A stretch of 64,000 nt of DNA. Source: Pedobacter steynii. Lineage in GTDB: Bacteria; Bacteroidota; Bacteroidia; Sphingobacteriales; Sphingobacteriaceae. Positions 26,217 through 34,363 of this stretch are shown here, in pieces (positions within the stretch are counted from its first letter, which is position 1; every line of letters starts with the position of its first letter). A model generated the notes under the pieces. That model made no database searches. It was given only the letters and a program-made list of their open reading frames with translations, and was not told the DNA's origin. Made by a program: the position numbers and the translations under genes. The stretch lies in contig NZ_FNGY01000003.1 of the NCBI RefSeq assembly GCF_900103665.1, positions 744,001-808,000 of the forward strand, read 5' to 3'.

Positions 26217-27605
26217 ATGCAACTCAGACCCCGTTTTTATCCGCTCTTACTTACCGGATGCCTCAGTTTATTTACCATTATCGGAAAAGCACAATATGCG
26301 GACAGCACCTTACAGCAGCCCGTGGTGAACACCTTTTGGAAAAGTACTTTTGTTAAACAATCAACCGTTCCCTTACTCATGTTTGGCGCAACCGCCCTCA
26401 CCTGGCCACACCGCAGGCAGTTCAGAGAAGTGAGGAACAGGTTTATTCCCTCCTTCAGGTATAAGTTCGACGATTACATGCAGTATGCACCGGCAGCGGC
26501 CGTAGTGGCCTTAAATTTGGCTGGTGTAAAAGGCAAGCATACCCCTAAAAGGGCTTTTGTTTCCTATGCTTTCTCCATTGGAATTATGGGGGCAATCGTA
26601 AACGGGGTAAAACACACCTCGAGAGTGGAACGTCCTGATGCCAGTTCAAAGAATTCCTTTCCTTCGGGACATACGGCAATGGCCTTCATGAATGCGACAG
26701 TACTGGACAAGGAATACGGGCAATATGCGCATCCTTTATATGGTGTTGCAGGTTATGCAATGGCTACAGCAACCGCTTTAGGCCGGGGACTCAACAACAG
26801 ACATTGGGTAACAGATGTACTCGCCGGCGCGGGTGTAGGGATCATTTCCACCGAACTGGGCTACCTGATTACCGACCAGATTTTCAAGAACAGGGGCATG
26901 AATGAACCTGTAAAACGCAACCCGATTCCGATTCAGGCCAGGCCAAGTTTCATAGAGATGCACCTCGGTTATGCCACGCCTACGAGCAGTGATATGGCCG
27001 CAATAGATCCGGGAAGCATTTACACAAAAGACGGTTTCAATTACGGACTCGAAGGCGCCTGGTTTCTAAACAAGAACTTCGGTATTGGCGGTGAGTTTGC
27101 CTTTACCAGTTTCCCATTAAACTCCGAGAAAGTAAAGTTAGGCCCCGAATTAGATGAAATCAGCAATGGCCTGTTTACACAAGCCCTGGGGGTAAGGTAT
27201 TTAAACATCGGTCCTTATTTCAGTTTGCCTTTGGCCAACAACTGGTTTATCACAGCCAAGCTCAACGCAGGCCTCTCTTCAGGCAGCAACGGAAACGTCA
27301 TTTTAAACATCAAAGAGCAATATCAGAAAGAATACGGAACTGCAGAATTACCTTACCTGAAGTATAAACCAAAGGAGGCCTTCAGCTGGTCGGCCGGAAT
27401 GGGCATTCAAAAAAGAATTGGCAGAAATACGGCTATCAAAGCCTATACAACTTACTTTAATTCTGCTCATGAGTTTGACATGCAGGGACTTATGGACATT
27501 GATTCCGACGGCCATTACATCTACGAGCCCCTACCTCCAGACTATAGCAAAACCAAGTTTAACCACCTCACCTTCGGTCTGGGGATTACCGCGTTTATCT
27601 GGTAG
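26217..27605 (+). CDS. PAP2 phosphatase fused to an outer-membrane-type beta-barrel domain
   Basis: The 462-aa protein has a signal peptide (ending GKAQ). The PAP2 domain shows its three acid-phosphatase motifs: KHTSRVERP, FPSGHTAMAF and the GRGLNNRHWVTDVLAGA segment with the catalytic His. From about residue 235 the sequence changes to alternating strands (EMHLGYATPTSS, FNYGLEGAWFLNKNFGIGGEFAF) and ends LTFGLGITAFIW with a terminal aromatic residue, as in outer-membrane barrels. The enzyme probably dephosphorylates lipids or undecaprenyl pyrophosphate on the periplasmic side while tethered to the outer membrane. Confidence 0.85.
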   Translation: MQLRPRFYPLLLTGCLSLFTIIGKAQYADSTLQQPVVNTFWKSTFVKQSTVPLLMFGATALTWPHRRQFREVRNRFIPSFRYKFDDYMQYAPAAAVVALNLAGVKGKHTPKRAFVSYAFSIGIMGAIVNGVKHTSRVERPDASSKNSFPSGHTAMAFMNATVLDKEYGQYAHPLYGVAGYAMATATALGRGLNNRHWVTDVLAGAGVGIISTELGYLITDQIFKNRGMNEPVKRNPIPIQARPSFIEMHLGYATPTSSDMAAIDPGSIYTKDGFNYGLEGAWFLNKNFGIGGEFAFTSFPLNSEKVKLGPELDEISNGLFTQALGVRYLNIGPYFSLPLANNWFITAKLNAGLSSGSNGNVILNIKEQYQKEYGTAELPYLKYKPKEAFSWSAGMGIQKRIGRNTAIKAYTTYFNSAHEFDMQGLMDIDSDGHYIYEPLPPDYSKTKFNHLTFGLGITAFIW

Positions 27606-27668
27606 GCTCCTTTAATCGTTTTACCCATTCATGATGTATGTTCATTTTTACTTACTTTTGCAGCAGCT

Positions 27669-28190
27669 ATGAGCATAAAAATAAAAAGCCCGAAAGAATC
27701 TTTCACCATCATGAATGAATTGGTATTGCCCAATGATACCAATACACTTAACAATTTAATGGGCGGCAGGTTGCTTCACTGGATGGACATTGCTGCCGCT
27801 ATTTCTGCTCAAAAACATTGCAACAGGATCGTCGTTACCGCATCTGTGGATAATGTATCCTTTAAACAACCGATCAAACTGGGTGATGTGATCACGATTG
27901 AAGCCAAGGTAACCCGTGCATTTAACACCTCAGTAGAGGTGAGACTGGATGTATGGGCAGAAAATATTCCTTCAGGAAGCCGTGTAAAATCTAACGAAGC
28001 CTATTATACTTTTGTTGCCGTAGACCAAAGCGGAAGGACCATTCCTGTTCCTGAGCTTAGCCCGGAAACCGCAGAAGAAACGGAATTGTTTGCCGGAGCT
28101 TTGAGAAGAAGACAGCTCCGCCTGATCCTTGGCGGAAAAATGAAAGCCAATGATGCTAAAGAACTTAAAGCTTTGTTCTTTGAAGATTAA
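27669..28190 (+). CDS. Acyl-CoA thioesterase, hotdog fold (YciA-like)
   Basis: The 173-aa protein has the hotdog signature NDTNTLNNLMGGRLLHWMDIAAAISAQKHCN, in which the acidic residue in the LHWMD helix is part of the active site, followed by ASVDNVSFKQPIKLGDVITIEAKVT. It hydrolyses acyl-CoA thioesters; the preferred chain length is unknown. A TACTTTTG box at 27653-27660 lies 8 nt before the ATG. The antiporter gene follows 41 bp downstream. Confidence 0.88.
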   Translation: MSIKIKSPKESFTIMNELVLPNDTNTLNNLMGGRLLHWMDIAAAISAQKHCNRIVVTASVDNVSFKQPIKLGDVITIEAKVTRAFNTSVEVRLDVWAENIPSGSRVKSNEAYYTFVAVDQSGRTIPVPELSPETAEETELFAGALRRRQLRLILGGKMKANDAKELKALFFED

Positions 28191-28231
28191 AACCATCCCC
28201 GCGGAAATCCGTTATTAAATAAAAAGGAAAT

Positions 28232-29425
28232 ATGACGACATACACGACACTGATTATTTTAAGCGGACTCGTCATCTTTTCTTACCTATTTGATCTGGTT
28301 GCCAGTAAGACCAAATTACCTTCTGTACTCTTGCTTCTGCTTTTAGGGATCGGTTTACGTGTACTCGTCGATAACCTTCAGCTGCATACTTTTAATTTTC
28401 TAACGATCCTGCCCACATTGGGTACTGTTGGCCTGATCCTCATTGTTTTTGAGGGTTCCCTGGAACTCAAATATGAACGGGAGAAGAATAAACTGATCAA
28501 AGGAGCCTTCCTGTCAGCCTTTTTTATTCTGATCACTACAGTATCGGTCATCACCTTTATCATCTATCAGATCACCGGAAAAGAGCTGTACGTATGTTTC
28601 ACCAACGCCATCCCTTTCAGCGTGATCAGTTCGGCCATTGCCATTCCTTCTGCAGCAGCTTTGAGCAATAAAAGCAAAGAGTTTATCATTTATGAATCTT
28701 CTTTTTCGGATATCCTGGGGATTATCCTTTTTAACTTTGCCATTTCCAACCCCTATATCTCGGTTTCCTCATTTGCCGGATTAGGCCTGAGCACCTTCCT
28801 GATCCTGATTCTTTCTGCCATTTCCTGCATTACGCTATTGTACCTGATGGGGAGAATTTCACACCATATTAAGTTCTTCCTGATCATTTCCATCCTGATC
28901 ATGGTGTATGCGATCGGACAATCTTATCACCTGTCTTCACTCGTACTGATCCTTTCCTTTGGCCTGTTCCTGAACAATGCCGATACGATCAAGCATGCCT
29001 ATTTCAGGAGCGTCTTTATCTATAAGAATTTATCGAATGACCTGACGCAGCTCTATCAGCTTTCGGCAGAGAGTGCCTTTATTATCCGCACCTTTTTCTT
29101 TGTGATCTTCGGATTTACGATGAATATTTATGCGCTGAACGACGGCATTGTGATTGCAAACGGATTGATTATCCTGGCTACGGTCTTTATCATCCGGTTT
29201 GTTTACCTGAAGGTTTTCAGAAAAGAAAACAGCGGCACAGAAGCTTTTATTGCCCCGAGAGGCCTGATCAGTATCTTATTGTATTTTAACCTGCCTCCGG
29301 AATTAAAGATCCCGGAGGTAGGTACGGCTTTCCTGTTCCTTGTGGTACTGGGATCAAGCCTGATTATGAGTATCGGATTGCTCTCTGCAAAGAAAACCAA
29401 ACTGGTTTCTGATTTTAAAAGCTAA
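28232..29425 (+). CDS. Cation:proton antiporter (CPA family membrane protein)
   Basis: The 397-aa protein has about 12 hydrophobic segments and no soluble TrkA domain. Family features are LPSVLLLLLLGIGLRVL near the start, FEGSLELKYEREK, ISSAIAIPSAAALSNKSKEFIIYESSFSDILGIILFNF (the core unwound helix pair with acidic residues) and GLISILLYFNLPPE near the end. It likely exchanges Na+ or K+ for protons in the cytoplasmic membrane. A decayed copy of the last 190 bp of this gene lies at 31868-32075, on the other side of the next gene. Confidence 0.85.
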   Translation: MTTYTTLIILSGLVIFSYLFDLVASKTKLPSVLLLLLLGIGLRVLVDNLQLHTFNFLTILPTLGTVGLILIVFEGSLELKYEREKNKLIKGAFLSAFFILITTVSVITFIIYQITGKELYVCFTNAIPFSVISSAIAIPSAAALSNKSKEFIIYESSFSDILGIILFNFAISNPYISVSSFAGLGLSTFLILILSAISCITLLYLMGRISHHIKFFLIISILIMVYAIGQSYHLSSLVLILSFGLFLNNADTIKHAYFRSVFIYKNLSNDLTQLYQLSAESAFIIRTFFFVIFGFTMNIYALNDGIVIANGLIILATVFIIRFVYLKVFRKENSGTEAFIAPRGLISILLYFNLPPELKIPEVGTAFLFLVVLGSSLIMSIGLLSAKKTKLVSDFKS

Positions 29426-29439
29426 GCAATCAGAACGGA

Positions 29440-31785
29440 TTATTTCGCGATGATTTCCGCAGCACTGATTGTCTTAACGATAAACCTGTTTGTCAGTTCT
29501 TTTTCATCCGTAAATTCACAATCAAATTTGATGGTATGTTTCCCTGTTTTCAGGCTTGGCAGTGCTTGTTTCAATGGAATTTCCTTTTTAAAACCACCTT
29601 TACTATTGTATATTTTAATGCTTGTTCCATTGCATACAATTGAATTTCCCGCTTCATACTCGCCTGGCAGTTCAAGCTTAAAATAGCCGTCCAGTTCCAG
29701 CCATGGATTATTGATCGTGCCCTCTTTCCCCATAAAAGTAAGCGTAAAATTTAGTGGCTGTTCTGCATTATTGTTTACAAATGTCCATTCCGAAAAGGTG
29801 GGCTGTCCCGGTTGAAGCACTTGTTTGCTATGCTCGAATTTGAACTTTTTAAACGGGTAAAGCTTCCAGCCTTCATTATTCCGTTCAAGATGAAAATCAT
29901 TTTCAGGGTTTTTCAATCTTGTCAATTGATCAGCGGAGAAAATCTTCGTTCTATAAGCCTCCTGCCAAAGTTTGATCAAACCTAACAATTGAGCCGTATT
30001 TGGGTTTTTCTGCAGATTTTTGTAGCGTGCAACCAAGGCAAAACCTGCGTTATAACCGGCAGCCCGTGCCATCATCCATTCTATATCTTCTGAAGTTGTT
30101 GTAGAAGAAAGTAAAAACCAGCCCAACATATTAGGCATGTAATTCCGTTCCAGAAAAGGCTGGTTCTCTAAACGGTAATCCCCCTGAGATTCACGGAAGC
30201 CACCGTACCATGGCTCTCCCCAGTTCCAGTAATGACAAATATGCCAGTAATAATGACTCGACCGGCTTGTACCGTTCACCAGCGTGTGCTTGGTATCTTT
30301 AAAAACCTTTTCGGCGAAAGCCTGTATCCCATAATCACCTTCTCCTGAAGAGTAACAACCTTCGTGGCCATCAAAATCCATTTGGGAGACACCAGTCTCA
30401 TTAAAAAACCGTCCCAGGTTTCCGGCAATTTCCTGCTGTAGCGCAAAATTCGGGAAAAGTGTATTGTAAGGATAGTCCATTAACATTCCTGCCGCCTCTC
30501 CTTTTGAGTGAACCGACGCTTTTGTTCCGTAGGCTCCGCGCTGGCAATCCAGCAACTTAAAGGGAGCTTCGGCAGTCACGTCACGGAAACGGATAATTTC
30601 TTCTCCAATTCGCACCGCATGCAGGGTACTTGGTTTTATGTTTTTAAAATACTGATTGGATTCAACCGTAATTTCTGTAGTGGATGCGGTTACATTTTCT
30701 GTTAGTATGGATGAACCTGTTTCCGCCAGCTGTTTGTCAGGCACCGGTGTAACATAGGGATCATTCGTATTGATAAAGGTACTCAAGGTATGTACACCGA
30801 TACGAAGTCCTTTCTTTGACGCTTTCTCTACGCAAGTTTTCATTCCTGCATTGCCATTGGGGAAACTGGTGGGGTTTAGTACAAAATGCCCCCAGGACTG
30901 AAAGGGACTTTCATGGTAAACAGACATTAAACCTGCCTGTTTCGCATAATCTAATAAGCTATCTATATTTTTTTCATCAAAATCGGAAATCATGTAAGCC
31001 CTTCCGGTTTCGGGTGATTGTTTATGCCAAACCCCGTCAATCAATGGATGCGGAAGGCCTTCCGCAACTTCGATTACGCCGATTCTGGAGAGCACCTGAC
31101 TTTCGGCGCATCCAAAAAGCGCAATCTTCGAACCCAGGTTGGTCTCATTTGGTATTGCATTTACAGGCATCTCCGGATACTGCCCCCAGGCCGTAACTTT
31201 TCGGGCTGTGGAACGGTCAAGACTAAAGGCCTGTAAACTACTACCATAAGGCTGACTAACTGCTACTGAGCCCCTTGAATCATCCGCCCCACCGGAATTT
31301 TTCAAAACACCTCCGATCGTCTTTACATTTAAGGATTGAAGTCCGATGGCATATGCTCCATCACGGACCACTCCCACGACTTCCCCAATCGTTTGTCCTA
31401 TAATCGTCGGATAGGAACCCCAGGCAACTGCATTTACCCGGTCCTTTCCATTCAGGCGGACCAATTCAAAAACCAAATGGGTTTTATGCTGACCAACTTT
31501 GATTTCTGCAGTCTGCCTGGATACCGGATAATTCAAGGTAATGATCCCCGATTTAAATGATGCCTGACTTGGCTCCTCCCATTCACCGGAGGTACGAATT
31601 CTTAATAAAGGTGCTTTCTCTCCTTTAGCCAGATAATTTTTACCTGTCGCAGGATTCAACATTGCGGTGACCTGCCCCGTCTGAGAAACAGTCAGGTTCA
31701 GATCATTTGTCTTCAGGTTTATTTGTGCCGAAGCATCAAATACCTGGATCAACAGGGTAACGGTAATGAGAATCAATTTCTTCAT
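29440..31785 (-). CDS. Secreted putative TIM-barrel glycoside hydrolase (family not recognised)
   Basis: From ATG 31785 (MKKLILITVTLLIQ) the protein has 781 aa with a signal peptide ending DASA. The N-terminal 220 residues look like a beta-sandwich supersandwich domain. The middle resembles an alpha-galactosidase-like barrel: DFDEKNIDSLLDYAKQAGL, KKGLRIGVHTLSTFI, VSQMDFDGHEGCYSSGEGDYG (candidate catalytic acids) and YNAGFALVARY. A beta-rich C-terminal domain follows (WLELDGYFKLELPGEYEAG). I cannot place it in a family with certainty. It stands alone and faces the antiporter gene. The leader has an ACACACACA tract. Confidence 0.6.
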   Translation of the reverse strand: MKKLILITVTLLIQVFDASAQINLKTNDLNLTVSQTGQVTAMLNPATGKNYLAKGEKAPLLRIRTSGEWEEPSQASFKSGIITLNYPVSRQTAEIKVGQHKTHLVFELVRLNGKDRVNAVAWGSYPTIIGQTIGEVVGVVRDGAYAIGLQSLNVKTIGGVLKNSGGADDSRGSVAVSQPYGSSLQAFSLDRSTARKVTAWGQYPEMPVNAIPNETNLGSKIALFGCAESQVLSRIGVIEVAEGLPHPLIDGVWHKQSPETGRAYMISDFDEKNIDSLLDYAKQAGLMSVYHESPFQSWGHFVLNPTSFPNGNAGMKTCVEKASKKGLRIGVHTLSTFINTNDPYVTPVPDKQLAETGSSILTENVTASTTEITVESNQYFKNIKPSTLHAVRIGEEIIRFRDVTAEAPFKLLDCQRGAYGTKASVHSKGEAAGMLMDYPYNTLFPNFALQQEIAGNLGRFFNETGVSQMDFDGHEGCYSSGEGDYGIQAFAEKVFKDTKHTLVNGTSRSSHYYWHICHYWNWGEPWYGGFRESQGDYRLENQPFLERNYMPNMLGWFLLSSTTTSEDIEWMMARAAGYNAGFALVARYKNLQKNPNTAQLLGLIKLWQEAYRTKIFSADQLTRLKNPENDFHLERNNEGWKLYPFKKFKFEHSKQVLQPGQPTFSEWTFVNNNAEQPLNFTLTFMGKEGTINNPWLELDGYFKLELPGEYEAGNSIVCNGTSIKIYNSKGGFKKEIPLKQALPSLKTGKHTIKFDCEFTDEKELTNRFIVKTISAAEIIAK

Positions 31786-31867
31786 AACGTGGTTTAGTTT
31801 GTTTGGTTGATTTGTGTGTGTATTTTTTTGGCTTTGAATAAGCGAAGTTACGATAAGAAACAATAAT

Positions 31868-32075
31868 TATTTACCTGAAGATGTTCAGAAAAGAAAACAA
31901 CGGTACGGATGCTTTTATTGGCCTGGGAGGCCTGATCAGTATCTTGTGGGATGTGTTAACCTGGCTCTGGAATCTTTATTCCGGAGCCAGGTACGGCTTT
32001 CCTGTTCCTTGTAGTACTGAGGTCAAGCCTGCTTATGAGTATCGGGTTACGATCTGTAAAAATAGCGGCAGTTCA
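31868..32075 (+). pseudogene. Decayed copy of the 3' end of an antiporter gene
   Basis: This stretch aligns over about 200 bp with the end of the antiporter gene at 28232-29425 (matching 29202-29400). Shared blocks include TTTACCTGAAG, TTCAGAAAAGAAAAC, GGCCTGATCAGTATCTT and TACGGCTTTCCTGTTCCTTG. It has many substitutions, frameshifts and a small insertion, so the protein cannot be read through. It is either what remains of a second antiporter gene or the old edge of an insertion. Confidence 0.8.
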
Positions 32076-32483
32076 TTACACAGAACCCATTTCCAGGATT
32101 TTATCAAACTCTTCTGCTTTAAGCTGCATCACAGATAAGCGGCCTTGTCTGACAAGAGAAATGTCTTTTAGGCTTTCTTCTGCTTTGATTTGCTCTAAAG
32201 TAACTGGTGTTTTTAGTGCTTCAAGAGGAGCTAAATCAACCACTACCCAATTCGGATCTTCTGTAGTCGGGTCCTGATAGAACTCTTTTACAACTTTGGC
32301 AATTCCTACCACATTTTTTCCTTCATTGCTATGGTAAAACAAAACAAGGTCGCCCTCTTTCATCAATTTCAGGTTATTGCGCGCCTGGTAGTTTCTTACG
32401 CCATCCCAGAAGGTACGTCCGTCCTGGTTAAACTTTTCCCAACTGTATTTAAAGGGTTCACTTTTTACGAGCCAATGATTCAT
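32076..32483 (-). CDS. EVE domain protein
   Basis: The 135-aa protein is a complete EVE (PUA-like) domain: NHWLVKSEPFKYSWEKF at the start, WDGVRNYQARNNLKLMKEGDLVLFYHSN (the binding-pocket aromatic residues) and VVDLAPLEALKTPVTLEQIKAE. EVE proteins are related to YTH domains and are thought to recognise modified bases in RNA or DNA. There is no restriction-system partner next to it. A TAGTTTTG box on the minus strand at 32538-32531 and an imperfect palindrome at 32514-32529 lie upstream. Confidence 0.9.
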   Translation of the reverse strand: MNHWLVKSEPFKYSWEKFNQDGRTFWDGVRNYQARNNLKLMKEGDLVLFYHSNEGKNVVGIAKVVKEFYQDPTTEDPNWVVVDLAPLEALKTPVTLEQIKAEESLKDISLVRQGRLSVMQLKAEEFDKILEMGSV

Positions 32484-32553
32484 GGTATTCTTTATTTAAA
32501 AGGGCAATTTGCGACTATTATTTAATAGTCCAAAACTAACAAAAGGGAATGGA

Positions 32554-32924
32554 TTAGGAAGCAAGCTGTCCTATTTTATTCAATGCGGCTGTCAATTCTT
32601 CGGGCTTATTTGTTCCGATGAACAATCGTTTACGGTCCTTAAGTTCCATCTGTAACCCCTGATTTCCTGAAATATTAAAGGCCGTTCCATTTTGTCCGAT
32701 CCTGATTCCCCAGCCTCCATATTCTCCAATAGGGCTATATTTCCTGACATAAAATCGATCGACCTTGTTCCAGGAGTAATGTTTAAAGGACTTGTGAACT
32801 TACCCCCAGCTACTATCTGATTAAAAATACCAAAAACAAACAATCCGTTTAAGCCGATCAAAATCAGCCACAACCACCATTGGTTAAACTTTTGCGATTC
32901 TGAAAAAACAACTACACGATCCAT
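32554..32924 (-). pseudogene. Broken small membrane protein gene (internal deletion and frameshift)
   Basis: The first 44 codons (MDRVVVFSESQKFNQWW, then one membrane helix WLILIGLNGLFVFGIF) are intact. After LNI the frame changes, and the listed 110-aa product ends in unrelated sequence. In another frame the rest reads YSWNKVDRFYVRKYSPIGEY, GGWGIRIGQNGTAF, NISGNQGLQMELKDRKRL and FIGTNKPEELTAALNKIG, with its own natural stop at 32554-32556. This is the end of a Bacteroidota membrane protein family with a PH-like C-terminal domain. I infer loss of about 40 middle codons, including the second helix, by a deletion that also shifted the frame. Confidence 0.75.
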
Positions 32925-32945
32925 GTTTTTTGGTTAAATACAAAC

Positions 32946-33103
32946 TTACCTTCTGTCACTAAATTCATCTTCAACAAAGATGATGTATCCTAAGCCTCTT
33001 TCGGTAATCCGATAAGAGTTTTTTGTTAAATACGCGCTAATTTTTCTTCCAGAACGTCAGCTCGAATCTTAAGTGTGTGTTTTATTCTATATTTAAATTT
33101 CAT
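32946..33103 (-). pseudogene. Small broken reading frame upstream of the membrane-protein pseudogene
   Basis: ATG 33103 opens MKFKYRIKHTLKI and RADVLEEKLARI, then a stop. Skipping 2 bp at a GCGCG run restores a sensible continuation, AYLTKNSYRITERGLGYIIF then VEDEFSDRR, ending at a stop at 32946-32948. The corrected peptide (about 52 aa) looks like the start of a larger protein. I do not recognise the family. A real sequence frameshift or an old truncation are both possible. Confidence 0.4.
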
Positions 33104-33151
33104 TGTATCAAGATGTTCTCCCGGCAATTTCCGATCGAAAATACTACCTTA

Positions 33152-33556
33152 TTAATATAATAACGACCTCAATAAAAGCAGTCCTCCCCACAAAGAAAAG
33201 ATAGCAGCAAACCAAAATAATAAGAAAAGTAGCACGTACGTTCGCTTCTTATAGTTGAACCTCTCTTCCAATCTTTCCACAACAGATACGTATCTGGTTT
33301 TATACCTTCTGTCAGCCAATGTATAAGCAAGTAAGAAAAGAGTAATACCTAGAATATAATAAGCAGGCTTATAAAAACCTAATAGACCAAACCTTATCAG
33401 CAGCATACATAATGATGATGCGATTAATGCGCTCAAAAAGAATAACATAAAAGCAACCGCATTAATGCATCTCCCTTTCAAGTCTAACTCGTTGAAACGC
33501 TTGAAAAGAGTCAAAAAATTATGCGTAATAAATATCAAATAGTCTAAAAACTTCAA
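33152..33556 (-). CDS. Small multi-pass membrane protein (putative immunity protein, paralogue 3)
   Basis: The 134-aa protein starts at TTG 33556; an in-frame stop lies two codons upstream and no ATG occurs until residue 37. It opens FLDYLIFITHNFLTLFKRF, then has two helices (AVAFMLFFLSALIASSLCMLLI and AYYILGITLFLLAYTLA), a basic loop (DRRYKTRYVSVVERLEERFNYKKR) and a C-terminal helix pair. The same plan is found in the two other small proteins at 33816-34214 and 34364-34768. By position downstream of the RHS gene and by topology I propose that these are immunity proteins; no function is proven. Confidence 0.55.
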   Translation of the reverse strand: MKFLDYLIFITHNFLTLFKRFNELDLKGRCINAVAFMLFFLSALIASSLCMLLIRFGLLGFYKPAYYILGITLFLLAYTLADRRYKTRYVSVVERLEERFNYKKRTYVLLFLLFWFAAIFSLWGGLLLLRSLLY

Positions 33557-33658
33557 TTGTCAACTATATTTCGTTTGTTTCATAAATCAATGCCGCCTGG
33601 TAGCTTCCAATCCTCTAAAAGCAGCAAAAAACTCAATGAAAACGGTAAGCAAACCATT

Positions 33659-33713
33659 TTCAAGCTTATTGAAAATGATGCTTACTAATATGAAGTTTAA
33701 AGATTTCTTTGCT
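33659..33713 (+). repeat. Degenerate repeat, copy 1 (partner at 34250-34304)
   Basis: Shared blocks with the copy at 34250-34304 include TTCAAGCTTAT, AATATGAAGTTTAA and TTTCTTTG. One indel is present (GAAAATGATG against GAAAAGATG). In the plus direction both read approximately KMLxNMKFKxFF, which suggests a decayed coding fragment. The copies flank the membrane-protein gene at 33816-34214. Confidence 0.65.
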
Positions 33714-33815
33714 AAAAAAATGGAAACACTATTCGAACATCCAAAAGTAATGAATGTTGGGGAAATGGAACTTGAGTTTTCCACTCATATTCCATTTCCT
33801 TTTTATCGTCTGTTT

Positions 33816-34214
33816 TTACCACCATCCATTAACAGTGCCACGGTGATAAACTATATAGCCCACTGCGGAAAGAATCGATAGAATGATATAGCACCAGGCC
33901 CCAATTAAATACCGATTCCTCACAGTGCTATTTAATTTATAAAATTTATTATTCACCTCATCGTAACTGGTAACCTTAAAGTATCTTATGTATAGAATAA
34001 ATCCGAAGAGTACAAAACAACCTACTGAAATATGCGCTCTATATTGATAAATATCATTATCTGTCCATTTAAAACCAGAGCCAAGGAAAGATACTAACAT
34101 GAAATTCAGCATAAAAACTACAATCAATAAAATCAAACCACTAATCTTAAACATATCTGGCTCTCTTTTCCTGTAAAAATCACAACAGATAATATACATA
34201 CAATCTAAAAACAT
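33816..34214 (-). CDS. Small multi-pass membrane protein (putative immunity protein, paralogue 2)
   Basis: The 132-aa protein begins MFLDCMYIICCDFYRKREPDMF and has four hydrophobic stretches (ISGLILLIVVFMLNFMLVSFL, AHISVGCFVLFGFILYI, YLIGAWCYIILSILSAVGYIVY, with a shorter N-terminal one). A polar loop (RYFKVTSYDEVNNKFYKLNSTV) occupies the same place as in the neighbouring paralogues. It is flanked on both sides by copies of a 55-bp degenerate repeat, which suggests that the gene array grew by duplication or cassette exchange. Confidence 0.6.
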   Translation of the reverse strand: MFLDCMYIICCDFYRKREPDMFKISGLILLIVVFMLNFMLVSFLGSGFKWTDNDIYQYRAHISVGCFVLFGFILYIRYFKVTSYDEVNNKFYKLNSTVRNRYLIGAWCYIILSILSAVGYIVYHRGTVNGWW

Positions 34215-34249
34215 AACTTTTATTAAAATATTTCACCAGTCCATCCACA

Positions 34250-34304
34250 TTCAAGCTTATCGAAAAGATGCTCATCAATATGAAGTTTAAGGGTTTCTTT
34301 GAAA
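34250..34304 (+). repeat. Degenerate repeat, copy 2 (partner at 33659-33713)
   Basis: This is the second copy of the repeat described at 33659-33713. In the plus frame it reads FKLIEKMLINMKFKGFFEKL before running to a stop at about 34335. It lies between the first and second small membrane-protein genes after the RHS gene. Confidence 0.65.
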
Positions 34305-34363
34305 AGTTGGTCATTATGGTATTAGCGGACTAAGGATAATCAACTTGTAATGACTATCATAAA

